DNA of 64,000 bases from Grammothele lineata (Eukaryota > Basidiomycota > Agaricomycetes > Polyporales > Polyporaceae): the NCBI GenBank assembly GCA_002150815.3, contig NDFF03000329.1, forward strand, positions 1 through 64,000, given 5' to 3'. A program made the position numbers and the translations under genes. Positions 22,242 to 33,673 of the stretch are shown piece after piece; position 1 is the stretch's first letter, and every line of letters begins with the position of its first letter. The notes under the pieces are model-generated. The model was not told where the DNA came from, searched no databases, and was given only the letters and a program-made list of their open reading frames with translations.

Positions 22242-23161
22242 TCATTTCTTGACGTAAACCTTCTGTGAGAGTGCTATACCGTGTCTACCCTATGTTAAAC
22301 ATTGTCGATATACCAGGATAAGGTCCGGTATGGGCCTCTTCGTACCAGCAATGCGTCTGAGTGTGCGTCCCTTCGCGTCCCAGTGCGCGTCCGATCGCGT
22401 CCCTCGGCGTCTAATTGCGTCCCCTCGCGTCCGTCTGCGTCTCGGGCGCTTCCCGTTCGCGTCCCCTCGCGTCTCTCAAACGCCACACAACGCCACCTCG
22501 CGTCTCCTCGCGTCCGTCCGCGTCCGTCCGCCTCCTCGCACATCTCGTCGCTGCGGTTTGTCTTGTGCTAGGAACACTGATGTTCTTCGTCGCAGCGCGT
22601 CGCTTTCTCGTTACTTGATCTCTAAATGTGCTATAAGTAGTATGTTTCATTGTGAGATATATCTCTGTACACGTCGTTTGATGCCCGTTCACTAGACTCG
22701 TGTACAAGGTGGCTGGCTTGGGGACCGGGATGCGGGCACTGGCAGGCAGTGTCCAAGTATGCCATGGATGTAGCAAGAGTCGGCTGAGGCTCGACTTCTG
22801 ACACGCAGCCTAGACTCCGGAAGCAGCGTCGACACGGCAGCGGCCCTTGTCGAAAACATGAAGCACTCAGTGACTCGATAGGAGAGCAGGGAACGTCCTA
22901 GTAAGGCCAGGGAATGATCATAAGCATCGTCCATACCCATGGCCTCAACTCAGGACACAACCAGGTGTATGTCGGAACATACATAGGACGACTAGCTTCA
23001 AATCGTATACGTAACATATAAGCACGAATAGGCGCCGCGTCCCCTCGCGTCCCCTATCGCGTCTCGAACGCCACATCGCGTCTCGGATCGCGTCTCGACG
23101 CGCGTCTCTCCTCGCTGCTTTGCGTCCCTTCGCGTCTCTTCGCGTCGAATTACCTGTGCCC
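22104..23161. mobile_element. 1,058-bp non-autonomous TIR transposon (Mutator-like?) inside the F-box gene
   Basis: Bounded by an exact 10-bp duplication. The ends are imperfect inverted repeats: the left reads GGGCAAAAGGAATTCGACGC and the right, reverse-complemented, reads GGGCACAGGTAATTCGACGC; both continue into GAAGGGACGCG-type repeats for 40 bp or more. The element is packed with GCGTC(C/T)C units, left-inverted at 22125-22170 and direct at 22371-22545 and 23034-23150. It has no transposase ORF. A long inverted repeat with a 9-11 bp duplication suggests a Mutator-like (MULE) relative; that class call is inference. Confidence 0.85.
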
Positions 23162-23171
23162 TTATCCCGAC
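23162..23171. repeat. target-site duplication, right copy
   Basis: TTATCCCGAC, identical to 22094-22103. Confidence 0.85.
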
Positions 23172-23384
23172 GATGTACTCGCGGCGTATCAGCAGACTTT
23201 AGTGGCGGCTTCGGAGATCGTCGCCACTTCTCTTCCCCAACTCGAAACCGTAGGGTTCTGGAGTCCTCTCACAACGTATAATGCAGAATGGACGACTTTC
23301 GACGTATTTCGTTCAGGAGGACGCACCATTACATCGAGAAGCCGTGCAGGGACTGTGATATACGCTAACACAGCAGGATTCTAA
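23163..23384 (+). pseudogene. detached 3' end of the F-box gene
   Basis: If the transposon and one duplication copy are left out, the frame of the F-box gene runs on here without a break for about 70 codons to TAA at 23382-23384. It contains SLPQLETVGFWSP, a typical C-terminal motif of fungal F-box/LRR proteins, and ends NTAGF. Its good codon quality shows that the insertion is recent relative to decay. It has no start of its own. Confidence 0.85.
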
Positions 23385-24111
23385 TCGCTTTGTACTGCTG
23401 CATACACATGTACCTTGTGTTCTAGTTTTCTCCGAAGAACGCGTAACAAATGAAGTAGGATAAGTAGTCTGTGGCATTATTGGGGAGCGTGTGTATGGGA
23501 ACGGACGAGCGTTTCTCTTCGACTTGGGCGGAAATAATGGCCTGAAATATCTTCGTGGAAAACCGTGTAGCAACTTAAGCGTTTTCGACCCACTCATGAC
23601 TACGGCGGTCAACGTGTACACACACGGCGAGCGACTCGGCCCACGAACGCGGATGTGCAAGAAGCAACGCAGGTGAATGTCGGGCTCTCGCAAATGCCGG
23701 GCATCCCTGGACGCATCCCCTGACGCAAGGCGCTAAATGCCGTGCACTCAGCACGAGAAATGCGTACACCACAACTGTCTCATTCAGTCCGAGCTCACGC
23801 CCTTCAGCGCTACATTTTTCGCAGATCTTACTGGTGGCGATTGTCAGAACGAGCAGCACCGGTGCGAACTCGGTACGCACCGGAGTTTCACCGTGGCAGG
23901 CTGGGAGCTTGGCTGGGCAGACGGCCAGCGAACGGTGTCCCATCAATGTTCATCAACGCTTATCCAACCAACTGTGAAATGGTCGGCGTCGCAGCACCAA
24001 GAGTACGAGGGTGTAAAAACCCGTCTTCGCGATCATTGGATTACATTCGTTGTAGCGTGCTTCAAAGGGGTATATTCCGAGAATGTTTCCCAATCGGCGC
24101 TTGTACAGCGC
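23385..24111. other. intergenic region
   Basis: Convergent 3' flanks of the F-box gene and the minus-strand membrane protein gene. The plus-strand open frame at 23737-24183 overlaps the last exon of the minus gene and is judged a chance ORF. Confidence 0.5.
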
Positions 24112-26096
24112 TCAGGGGTAGAAACGAACGAAAACAGAAAGAATGTTGAAGAACAGCTGCACGAGCTGCGTGATGAACGCTGATCGTGGACGTCAGCCCA
24201 AACACAACACCGAGCTCCACGTCAAAAACTCACCTCCGACGTTCGAAGCACCCTCAAGATCCTGAAGACCAAGGACGCACAGGACCACGGGGGCGACGGT
24301 CGTCGCGAGCATCACGACGGCCGCGAGGACGGCCGCACGTGTCCCGTTGACGCGCTCGATGAACTCGAGGCCGTACTCCGGGTTGCTTGTGATCGCTTGC
24401 ACGAACTCGCGGTTCCCGCTCACGTGATCTGGGTGGTCGAGTAGGTACCGGATGCGTCTGGTGCTATGGAGGGTGGGTGCGGGTCCGATGCGTTGCGGGA
24501 AGATGAGGTCGTTCGCCTGGACGCAGTGAGTCAGCGGGGGTTCGCGCGAAGTGAAGGGAGAGAATCGACGCACAAGGACCACGGTGATATGACTGCGCGA
24601 AGACGTCAGCGCGAGCGGAGGATGCGAGCATGCGAAGAGCGTACTCGATGCTCTTCACCCAGAACCATCCCCTCCATCCGCGAAGATCCCCGTACGCCTT
24701 CTTGAGCTCGCGCAAGAGCCTGCTGTCGTCCCATTTCTTCCCGATGTCGACGACCTGGGAATCGCACCCTCGGAAAACCTTCAGGGGGAAGACGTCCCAC
24801 GTCGGCTCCGGCTCGTCGATAGTCGTAGAACGGGACGTGAGCGACGGCTCTGCGTGCACGGCCCGCGTTCCGGCAGAGGACGGCACTGCTGGAGGCGAGT
24901 TGTGCGAACGTCCATCGGGGTCGAGTGGAACGGAGATACCGAGTCCGACAGCGGCGGACATGTTTGGGTAGAGCGTCGGGTTGCTGTAGTTCGTCCCTCC
25001 GTAAAATCCACCGGAAGTGTAGTGACGCGATGCGAACGCCCCGGAAACCGCCACCGCCGCCCGGAGGCCCAGAGGCTGAGGAGGGTAGGCATGAGTAGCT
25101 TGTCCGCCAGGGACGGACATAGGGACCGCGTGGTTCTCAGGGTGAATGTTGGATGCTGCGATGGCCGCCTCGAACGCCTCCTTCGCGGCGCGCGTCGGTG
25201 GGGAGTTAAACAAGAGGATGGGAGACCCGTGTTGCCCAGGCGGCTGCAGATGGGCGAACTGAGAGGCGTCCGCGCTGGTAGAATGAGTGTGACTTCGTAT
25301 GCCGCTCCGGGGAGAGGAGAACGCGGATGTGGTGGACGATCCGCGGCGCGACGCTGGAACCCTGGAAAGTCGCTCACGAGGTGACTGGCGGGGACTCCTC
25401 CCAATCTGCCTCGCTGACGTACGGCTGGTCTCGACCGAATTGCGGCGGGACGCGGCTCTCGCGGAGGATTGTCCGGACGAGCGACGGTCACTTGCTAAAG
25501 AGTGATGCTCGCGTGAGCTTGCGACCGAGGTAGTGTGGACTGAGTCGTCGCGTTGTGGAGAGCGAGGACTACCGCGAGGTCTTCGATGCGTCAACTGGAC
25601 GTTCGGGGGCGGGGTAGGTGACTCGAAGATGAATCTGCCATGAAATTCGTCGCCTCCCCACGAAGTCGGCTGAGCACGCATGGAGATGCCGGTTGCGACG
25701 GGTTGAGTAGGGGTTTCGACGTTCGCCTCGCTCGCTTCGTCGGGGAAGACGAGGTATCAATACACGATGACAACTTTAGGAAGGCGTTGACTCACTGTCA
25801 CCACCGTCGTTGGCTAATATACCAAGAGACACCACTGGGGAAGCGGTGAGGGGTAAACGATAGACGAAAGCAGCTGTGGGATTGGGCATAACGTCCTCGG
25901 GGCTGGAAACGAGAGACGTCGAGTAGACGGTGCGATCGGGATCGGTACGAGAACGGGTAGTCGCGGAGTGGTCGACAACGTATTCGAAAGCTGCTCTTGT
26001 GTGAGCGTCCGGACTCTCAGAGGGTGCTGGGGGAGCCGTTCCGGGTCGCATAATGCTGTTCCTGTCTAAAGGGGAGGAGTTAAAAGGTGGGTTCAA
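24112..26096 (-). CDS. basidiomycete membrane protein with disordered N-terminal region
   Basis: Five exons on the minus strand: 26096-25796, 25734-24645, 24592-24574, 24516-24234 and 24179-24112, giving 586 aa; all junctions are GT..AG and in phase, including a 19-nt micro-exon. A second ATG at 26051 is an equally good start. Residues 1-400 are Ser/Pro/Arg-rich and probably disordered. The C-terminal domain reads VVDIGKKWDDSRLLRELKKAY, WRGWFWVKSI, LIFPQRIGPAP, RYLLDHPDHVSG and GLEFIERVNG, followed by hydrophobic segments (AAVLAAVVMLATTVAPVV and FITQLVQLFFNILSVFV). I recognise this as a widespread, uncharacterised family of basidiomycete proteins anchored by C-terminal membrane segments; no biochemical function is known to me. 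Confidence 0.78.
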
Positions 26097-26639
26097 TGAT
26101 TAGGCGGTCCATATGAACGAAATTAGGGGCCACGCTCACCATCGAACGGCGACCAACTATGCTCGAGACGCGAGGCCTCATGGACATCACCTCGGGGAGA
26201 TATCATTGCTGGGAAGAACGAATCAGGTGGAAGGCCGTGAGTGGGGTGAGGGGCAGGGGTCGTTGAACGGTATGAGGTTGCGCGCACCTATCGTTATTAT
26301 ACCGTACCGATTGTGTGTGCAAGCGCGTGCCATGGGAAAACGAAGCGACGGCAGAGCACAAGGCGTATTCTGAACCATAATATGCATTGGTCAGGCTTCT
26401 TAAAGCTGTCCCTATCAGCTATGTATACGTACATACCTCGTCGTCCCACATACAGGTCCTGCGTCTCGCTACCGTCGCGAAGGGTAGGAGTGAGCGAAAT
26501 GCGCGTGGATCGAAATGCGTTGTACTCACCTGCATGCTCGCAAATACCGAAGAGTGTGGGCTTCCGGCTCAGCCAGAGTTCGAGGGGTATCGGAACGGAG
26601 CCTAGCGCCGTGTGTCGAAGCATGGGAGGTCGGGGATTC
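26097..26639. other. intergenic region
   Basis: Promoter side of the membrane protein gene. No gene seen. Confidence 0.45.
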
Positions 26640-27460
26640 TAAACAGGACGCGTGACATCCGGTGCACAGGACTTGACTCTTCTACCGCTACACGTGTATA
26701 CCACACCTCGTCGTGCCTGGAAGCACTACTGAGTACATCGCGAGGGTAAGAGGCTTTCGAGTGCGAACACGAGGACTGTTTTGACGAACAAGGTTCTTCT
26801 CCTGACAGATGTACAAGTCTACGAGGAAAAACGCTAGAGTCAGACGGTGATGGAGAGGACGGAGCGGACGCGTTCACATACATGCTCCCGGCGACCAAGT
26901 ACGAGAACTCGGTCTAGAGCCCCTCCTCCTGTATGAACGCGCGCGTTGGGTCCGACCAAGCTTGCGAGGCGACTGCATGCTAGACCACCGCAGCCGACCA
27001 AGAGCTGAAGACAGCGCATGGTGAGTAATAGCAGCATATACGCGCTCTCTTTCTACAGATATAAGAAGGGGATTGGTTGGTGCACGCGTTTGGCCTCCCG
27101 ACATCGTGTGCGCTCGCGTGGAACGACGAAGAATTGCGAACTTACAGGAAGACCCGATCGGAGCCCACATTCACAATTGAACCACTGCCAAACATTCCAC
27201 ACGTAGCCGGAAGCATTCCCCACACAGCTGATACGAGGTATAGGCCGACGGATCAAGCTTCAAGGGCGATCCTCTAGGACTTGAAATAAACTTGAAGGGC
27301 AACGCGTCGAGACTAGTACTGGGGGTGCTTGGAGGGAAGTTGGAGCCGGGAAAGCCGTGGGACATTGAAAGACAAAGAGTGTAAGATAATCCCTCAGGTG
27401 ATCACCACGAGAACTCAGACTGAGAGAGGATTAACGGCCGTCGAACGTCGAAGGTAGAGA
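26640..27460 (-). other. unidentified duplicated locus, copy L2
   Basis: Homologous to L1 (19280-19950) over most of its length, with a shared GTAAGTTCGC donor-like site after WNVWQWFNCECGLRSGLP. Stops and frame changes break the counterpart of the L1 frame, so this copy is more decayed or is not coding. It lies directly upstream of the duplicated ZF-A promoter of module 2, while L1 lies directly upstream of the broken ZF-B of module 1. Confidence 0.45.
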
Positions 27461-27482
27461 CAAGCAGTAGGAGCCGAAACCT

Positions 27483-28124
27483 GGTGGCCCATGCCGCGCG
27501 GGCGCTCATTGGATGATATCGGCAAGCCTGGCATCAGCAATATCAAATTCACCAAGCAAGCCCAGCTGATAAGGACGTCAATCCAGTTTGATCCAGTAAA
27601 CGTTTCCTTCTAATCTCTCTTTCCGACGCTCATCCACTAACGACCAACTCTACCTCACTCATCCTCTGCTCATCCTCCCTTCGTCCTCATTCTCTCACTC
27701 TGCACACTCCGGGAGGGTTTTCGGTCACTCTAGGAACATTCGGAGGCCCACGGAACACGTTTCCCGACGAATCGGCCTCGTGGGAGCCCGCCCGACGACT
27801 GCCTTGTGAAACTAAAGCGGGCATCTTTATCGCAGTCTTATCCCTCCCACTATCATGCACTAAATACCCCTGCCCGCTTTACTTTCACGCTGCTCGTCGT
27901 CCCGCCCGCTTTGCTCGCTGTGTCACCCGCCCTCCCGCCCGCTTTACTCCTCCCCACGGCCACCCTCGGCGTCGGGTTCGATTGTCCGAGCGATGGATAT
28001 AAGAAGGGTCGACGTCGGGGGGAGGAGGCCACCTTGCGACCTCCCCCGCCGCTCGAACCCCCGCCCGCCAAATCCGTCCCGCCCTCCCCTAGCGTAGCCC
28101 CCTCGTCCACCTAGCGCCCCACCA
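27483..28124 (+). repeat. duplicated ZF-A promoter, copy 2
   Basis: Nearly identical to 13239-13877. It includes the four AAAGCGGGC-type sites (27814-27822, 27872-27883, 27904-27915, 27937-27948) and a TATAAG box at 27998-28003. Confidence 0.85.
27814..27948 (+). promoter_or_regulatory. four AAAGCGGGC sites in the ZF-A copy 2 promoter
   Basis: The same one-forward, three-inverted arrangement and spacing as upstream of copy 1; they may be sites for a shared or self-encoded regulator. Confidence 0.45.
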
Positions 28125-29302
28125 ATGGCCTACTACTCCGAGTACATCTATTATCCGGTCTTCATCGACATCACGGACAGGTTCGTTCCTCGCTGCTTCT
28201 CTGCGCATGCGAAGTGCTGATCACGTCTGTTCAGCTTCTTCGAGATTCCGCTTATGCAGGCTCAGACGACCGCATGGGCATACCCCAGCAGCTCCGCACA
28301 GCTCGACTACAGCTTCGGAGAAGAAACCGTGCACGGATTTTACCCTCTGCTTTCTGACTTGGCCGACGCCTCATTTCCATTCGATACGGCCGAGTTCCCC
28401 ATCAACGCTCCATCCTTTGGGGACGCTATCGAACCTACCGTCCAGCCCGAGTATCATGGTCCGCTCGGCATTTGCAGCGTCGAAGACGCGCTAACAGCTA
28501 CGATCGATGATCTCCTCGCTCTCGCCGAGCCCTTGGTCGACGCTGTCGACGCGCACACGCAATCCGTTAGCTCGTCGAGTACGGCATCCTCAGTCTCCCC
28601 ACCGTATACTCCCTATTCGTTCAGCTCTCCCGAGAGCTCCTCTAGTCTCAGGTTCGCGCGGGTCCCCCTCTACTCCGGATGCCCCGAACGCTAAACCTCT
28701 CCCATAGCTCGTACGACGCCTCATCTCCTTCGCTGTCGCTCAAGCGCAAGGAGCGCGCTTCCGATTGCGACACTCCCTCTCCATCTTCCTCCTCTCCACC
28801 TACCCCCTCTCCGTCTAAGCGCGCCCGCACGCGCGATATCCTCCCATCACATCTCCAGCCCATCCCGGTCCCTCCCCCAGCCCCGCTCGTCTGCCCCGTG
28901 CCTGGCTGCAGCACAGAGCTCGAAGCGAAGGACTCAGCCTGGCGCGCGCACTTCTCGCGCGTACACGCGGACGACCTTTGCTCGCCCTCACCTTCCTCCC
29001 CCGGCTCCGACGCTGAGTGTGCTCCTGGACTCGCGCGCTGCCCGCACCCCGACTGCCAATCTCCGTCAAGCCCCAGCGCGCGTCCTAGGAAAAGCAACTC
29101 CGGGGACGCGAACGGGGTGGAGATGACCCCCGCGAGCGTCGGCCGACATTGGCTGAACGTGCACATCGGGCTCGTCTTCCGGTGTCCAGCGTGCGGGCTG
29201 GAGGGGACGTGGCGCGAGTCGGCGTGCGCGCGGCATGTCCGGAACTGTGTGAAGAGGCAGGAGGGCGCGCGGAGGGGTAAGGGAGGGAGTGGGGCACGGT
29301 GA
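28125..29302 (+). CDS. ZF-A zinc-finger protein, copy 2
   Basis: Three exons: 28125-28180, 28235-28651 and 28708-29302, giving 355 aa. Same architecture as copy 1: MAYYSEYIYYP start, acidic middle with LLALAEPLVDAVDA, basic segment with SLKRKERAS and SKRARTRD, then the three zinc fingers (CPVPGC..HFSRVH; CPHPDC..HWLNVH; CPACGLEGTW..ACARHVRNC). All zinc ligands are kept. It is almost identical to copy 3 at 62581-63758 (same exon lengths 56/417/595), so these two are the most recent duplicates, in opposite orientation 34 kb apart. It is convergent with the full-length FunK1 copy 1. A putative nuclear regulator; the targets are unknown. Confidence 0.87.
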
Positions 29303-29968
29303 GTGCGCGCGAAGGGGTGGGTGTGGATAGGGCTTACGCGTAACGTGTATGATAGGTGTAGCGATTTGTTCGATTGCGATCTCTCTTTACTTCGCGATCC
29401 AGGAAACGCGCGAGATAATGCTAAACTTCAGAGAGAGCAACGTGCGCAAGGGAAAGAGCGTTCAGCAACTTGATATATGGGTTCTTGATGTCGTTCTTGC
29501 AAGGTGCAAATCGCCACTACTTCGGAGCATCAGCCACGCCATGAATGATGAGAGCTTATGACCCACTCGGCATAATGCACGACGGAAGAACGCGAAAGTC
29601 TGCGAAGGCATTAGTCACAGTATGAGCTCATACCATCCGGCTGAGTACGAAGAGAGAGCGAAAGGAGTACACTAGCCAGCGAACAAACCCTGGGAGCGAC
29701 GACTGCCACATGTTGGGGCGCGTCTTCTGGTAGGCCACAGGTAGCGCATAGGCAAGAAAGCCTACGGAATAGCCGTAGCGTTGATGCGCGGATACACACG
29801 GAACGTTGATTACGCATGCACGATTGATAGAGTAAGATACAGGGTAGATCGCAGGAACAGAACAACGAGACACAGAACCACGAAACACAGAACGGTGAAA
29901 CACAGAACGACGAAACATACACCACCACACGCATCGCCGACCAACGGGCTACTAGCCGCCACCACTGT
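29303..29968. other. ZF-A/FunK1 spacer of module 2
   Basis: Convergent 3' flanks. 29700-29960 matches the module 1 spacer. It includes a short CACAGAACNACGAAA-type tandem repeat at about 29868-29920. No gene seen. Confidence 0.65.
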
Positions 29969-32949
29969 CTATGAGTTCCCCTCGGCAATCCGCTTCGACG
30001 ATGCCCGGGTCAAACGCGTGGGCTCAGAGTTGACCAGACGTCCTCCGTCCCCCTGCTTAGCACGCTTCCGCGATGGGCGAAGCAGAGGAGCAGCACTGCC
30101 CGATGCGACCGAGTCGGAGCCTGCACTGGAGCCAGCTTCGAGGTCCAGCTGCTCGTCGCGTGGACGCTTGATCGACCCGGCTTCGGCGAGGCGGAGGCTC
30201 CGCGTCAAACCCTTAGGCTCCATCAGGAAAGGGCGCAACTTCGAGGATCCTGGGACGGCAATAATGGAACGTAGGGATGAAAAGTAAGTTGAATCTGGGG
30301 CTGCAGAGGCTGATCCCATGCTGGATGTTCCAGAGAGTGTGAGAGACTCGTCCGATGCAACTGCGGGAGGGCCTGCTGGGTGGGAGATGAGTGAGCGGGT
30401 GTCCTGGGTCTCGGCGGAGGGTTTGAGGAGCGTGCATTCTACACGGTCGGACTCAGTTGGCCACCCTTCCATGTTGAGGGCGGTCTCGAAGAGCTGCTCC
30501 ACGGCTTCGTGTGTGAGAATGATCTTGGCCTTTTCACCGTGCTGGGCGAAGAGGAGGTACTGATTCTTGATAAGATCGCGATATTCGTTCATAAGCCAGT
30601 TGAGTGGCTTATTTGAAGGGTGAATATAGGCATCCGGCTCCGCGCCAAAGGCAGGAGGGCCGTGCAACCAGGCGGTTTTAAGTCGAACGGCCTGATTGTT
30701 ATCTCCATAGAGGAAGATTTGAGAGCAGTACTCTTGGCCAAGCTCATGATCCGTGTACCGGATGATAACCCACAGCAAGACCCAATAGAAAGACTCCAGG
30801 TCATGATGCGGTCCATGATAAAGCACAGGGCCAAAGAGGCTACGCGCCCGTTTAGCCTCGTAAAGAAAGGCCAGAGGGAGGAAGTAGTATGTGCCCTGAA
30901 ATCGGTAGGAACTGTGATGAGACGAGATGCACCAGTGAAAGCACCACACTCACTGTTACTTCCTCTCCTATGGCGTCACGTTCATCCTTTCTTCCCAGCA
31001 TTCCATTTTTGCGGTCTTCGTCGGTAGGAGGAGCCTTCGTCATGGAGCTGTAGTCGAAGTCATGGATAAATCCGACAAAGCTGCCGTCCTGCGGGTCATC
31101 TACAAGGAGAATATTGCCTAGGCTGATGTCGCCGTGAAGCACGCCGGCCTCATACCATGCAAGTCCATGACCTAAGAAACGATGAGTCTAACGCGCCTCG
31201 GGCTCATACATTGAGGAGAGACGTACCTCGAATGGCGTCCCTGAATCCTAAAGCAAGTTCTCTGGTATTCTTGAACTGCGTGATCGGTCTACCGACGGTG
31301 TCTGTTGCGAACCGCATATGACTACGTTCCTTGCTCGTGGAGTCCGCCGAGCCCCCAGAAATCACCCAAGAGAACGTCTGATGAAAGGGGTACGCTGGAA
31401 TGTCGCTTGGGGTCATCGGCGTGGTCAAATTCTGTTCGTCTAAACGACTGGGGAGCGCCTGGTGTCCAGCGATGTTAGTGGGAGAGGCTGGAGTTGCCGA
31501 CGGAATGTCGATGGTGTTTCCGGGGGCCGGGGACGAGACCGAATCGACAGACAGTCGCATCTCTCGCTTGTCGCCCATGATGTCAGCGTTCGGGGAAGAG
31601 CTGGCCCACTCCTTGACCTCCATCACGCCAATATCTCCTCCACAGACCAGCGATGGGAGACCCCAACGCTTCTCGATAGGGATGCATTCATCGAGACGGG
31701 CATAGAACGAAGCTTCGGAGTTGCGTGTCACTTTCCTCCACGATTCTTTGACGATCTGGATTTTGGCGGGAATGTTGGGGTCGAACTCGCTGAGGGCTCC
31801 AGAGTCGTTTGGGGTGCGGGTGTCCTTGACTACGCGCCAGACGGTTGTAGCACGGGAGAAGAGTCGCGCGTTAACCTCGATCAGTCGGTAGAGACAGTAG
31901 GGCGACGATGTGCCCGTCTCGCTGTCGAAAATGTGAACACGACGGCCGAGATGGACATATTCGAGGTCCTTCTCTGCCGCGTCTTTGTTGTAGCTCAACG
32001 CTTGATAGACTGTCGACTCAATCCAGTCCCGATCGTCCGAAGAGAGGGGAGTAACCGTAGGATCAGACCCGACGACAGGACCACCGACACGAGGGTGCAC
32101 GAAGTGCCAGAGGAAACGTCGAAGGAGATTTGGCCCCTTCTTCAAATCGAAGGGACGACTGACAATGGCAGAGGCGTGGTCAAACCGCGCAATGCGCACG
32201 ATCTCGCCGTATATTCCCACCACAAAGGACGCGAGGAACCCGTGGGTGAGGAGGAGGTTTCGAGCATTGCGAGCGACTTGAACGACGGCGGCATTGCGAG
32301 TTTTGCTTCCGTCCTTTGACTCGGGAAAGGGGTCATCATTTGCAACGCCCTTCACTTCGAACACCATCGCGATCTTACGCCACTTGAACACGCGGAGGTC
32401 GTCTTGCTCGAGGTCTTCGCCTGGAAACGAGGCGACGATATCGGGAGCGGAGGAGTGATGGTTCTGAGCGAATGCGGGGAAAGGGAAGGGAAGTTTGATA
32501 GCATGACTGTCGAAGAATGAGAGCTTCTTCTCCTCTGGGAACTTGTCCACGAGCTTCTCCAAGCCGGTGATCTGATACATGCTACGTCAGAATACAGAGA
32601 CGTTCGAATACAGCCCAATGATACGCACCAATGGCGTGTAATACTTCTTCTCAGTCTCTGGCTTCGGTAGATATCCCGAGAATACGGTAGGTGGGAGCGG
32701 TTTGAGGGCATATGGTGTAGAGCAAGGGACAACTGTGTTGAGAAACTGGTCGACGGTGTCGCCGTAGACATGGATGCGATCACGTAGCTCGTTCGCCCAG
32801 TGCTTGTTGACGGCTTCACCTTGAGCAACGTCGGCCAGGGTATTAGCAAGCGTGATAGAGTGAATAGAGTAGTTTCCCTTGACAGCAGCCATACCTGAGT
32901 TGCCGCGGCAACAAGACGCGGGGCACACCGTGTTCGAGGGGATGGACAT
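29969..32949 (-). CDS. FunK1-type protein kinase, copy 1 (full length)
   Basis: Four exons on the minus strand: 32949-32629, 32571-31227, 31171-30954 and 30895-29969, giving 936 aa, all in phase. Belongs to the fungal FunK1 kinase family (Pkinase_fungal). Exon 2 holds the N-terminal conserved domain (ITGLEKLVDKFPEEKKLSFF, VFEVKG) and the region with TDTVGRPITQF. Exon 3 holds the catalytic loop HGDISLGN near residue 568 and HDFDYSS, the DFG-like motif. Exon 4 has HDLESFYWVLLWV and a C-terminal tail with possible nuclear signals (KRPRDEQLD, RKRAKQ). The Arg of HRD is Gly here while the catalytic Asp stays, so activity may be changed. FunK1 kinases are strongly expanded in mushroom fungi; substrates are not known. 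Start chosen as the first ATG of exon 1. Confidence 0.88.
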
Positions 32950-33654
32950 TTTAAAGGGACTGGGTGGTGGTCAAGACGAGGAGTGTGAGGGAAGAGGCGT
33001 CTACCAAATGAGAGGAAAAGTGGCGAACGCGCACATTGTCTTCTTTATGCACCAATAAAGCAAGGGAAGCGAGATTGAAACCTGACCTCGTGTATGTGGG
33101 GTAGTGCCCTGGCTGACTCCTTTCCGAACCGTGGCAATTCCTAGCCGATTGTTTGATAGGATTGCGGGTGAATAGAGGCGAAGTTCTCAAATGAAAGAAG
33201 CTCACTGAACAATTAGAGATTTGTAAGGTCTAGAGGACAAATCGTGGTCACTGTTTGTAGTGACTCCGTCGGAGAGATGGCACGAGATGTTGCGTACGCC
33301 GGAGGAAAGAATTAGAACCTGTGCAAAACATATCAGCCCTCTTTGCAGAGCCCTTTGCGGAGTATAATGTAAAAGATCTCACAATGATGCAGATAGATGT
33401 CGTACAACTCGCTGAGAGCTGGTACGGTCCGGCAATGGACGGTGGTGATGGGCGATTGTGGTCAACTTCGGAGTAGCGCTCGGAAGCCGCGACATTGCCA
33501 CGCCGCTTTAGGCGCCCGTTTTGCAACACATCGCCGAGTTACCGATACTGCTGCGGTGACGGAACGAATGTACTTTGTCAAGACAGCGTGTAGGGACAGA
33601 CGCCATTGTCTTCGAGAAGATGATTTTACTCCGAGCTATCACGTTCCAGACGCG
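32950..33654. other. FunK1 copy 1 promoter and module 2 spacer
   Basis: The part 33280-33654 is homologous to sequence upstream of truncated FunK1 copies 2 and 3 (17005-17290 and 42716-43090). It is cut at 33654 by the Plavaka element and resumes at 40179. Confidence 0.7.
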
Positions 33655-33669
33655 CATCAGTACTTCGTG
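33655..33669 (+). repeat. Plavaka left terminal inverted repeat
   Basis: CATCAGTACTTCGTG, matching the reverse complement of 40164-40178 at 14 of 15 positions. Confidence 0.8.
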
Positions 33670-33673
33670 CATT

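Noticed and set aside
22371..22545. regular GCGTC repeats that look like a spacer-repeat array
   Set aside because: No constant-length spacers, and the host is a eukaryote; they are repeats of the inserted transposon.
22295..22776. Arg/Ser-rich open frames within the 1,058-bp element
   Set aside because: Translations of short tandem repeats in several frames; no transposase features.
23737..24183. 148-aa plus-strand open frame
   Set aside because: Overlaps the last exon of the minus-strand membrane protein and shows no family pattern or splice support.
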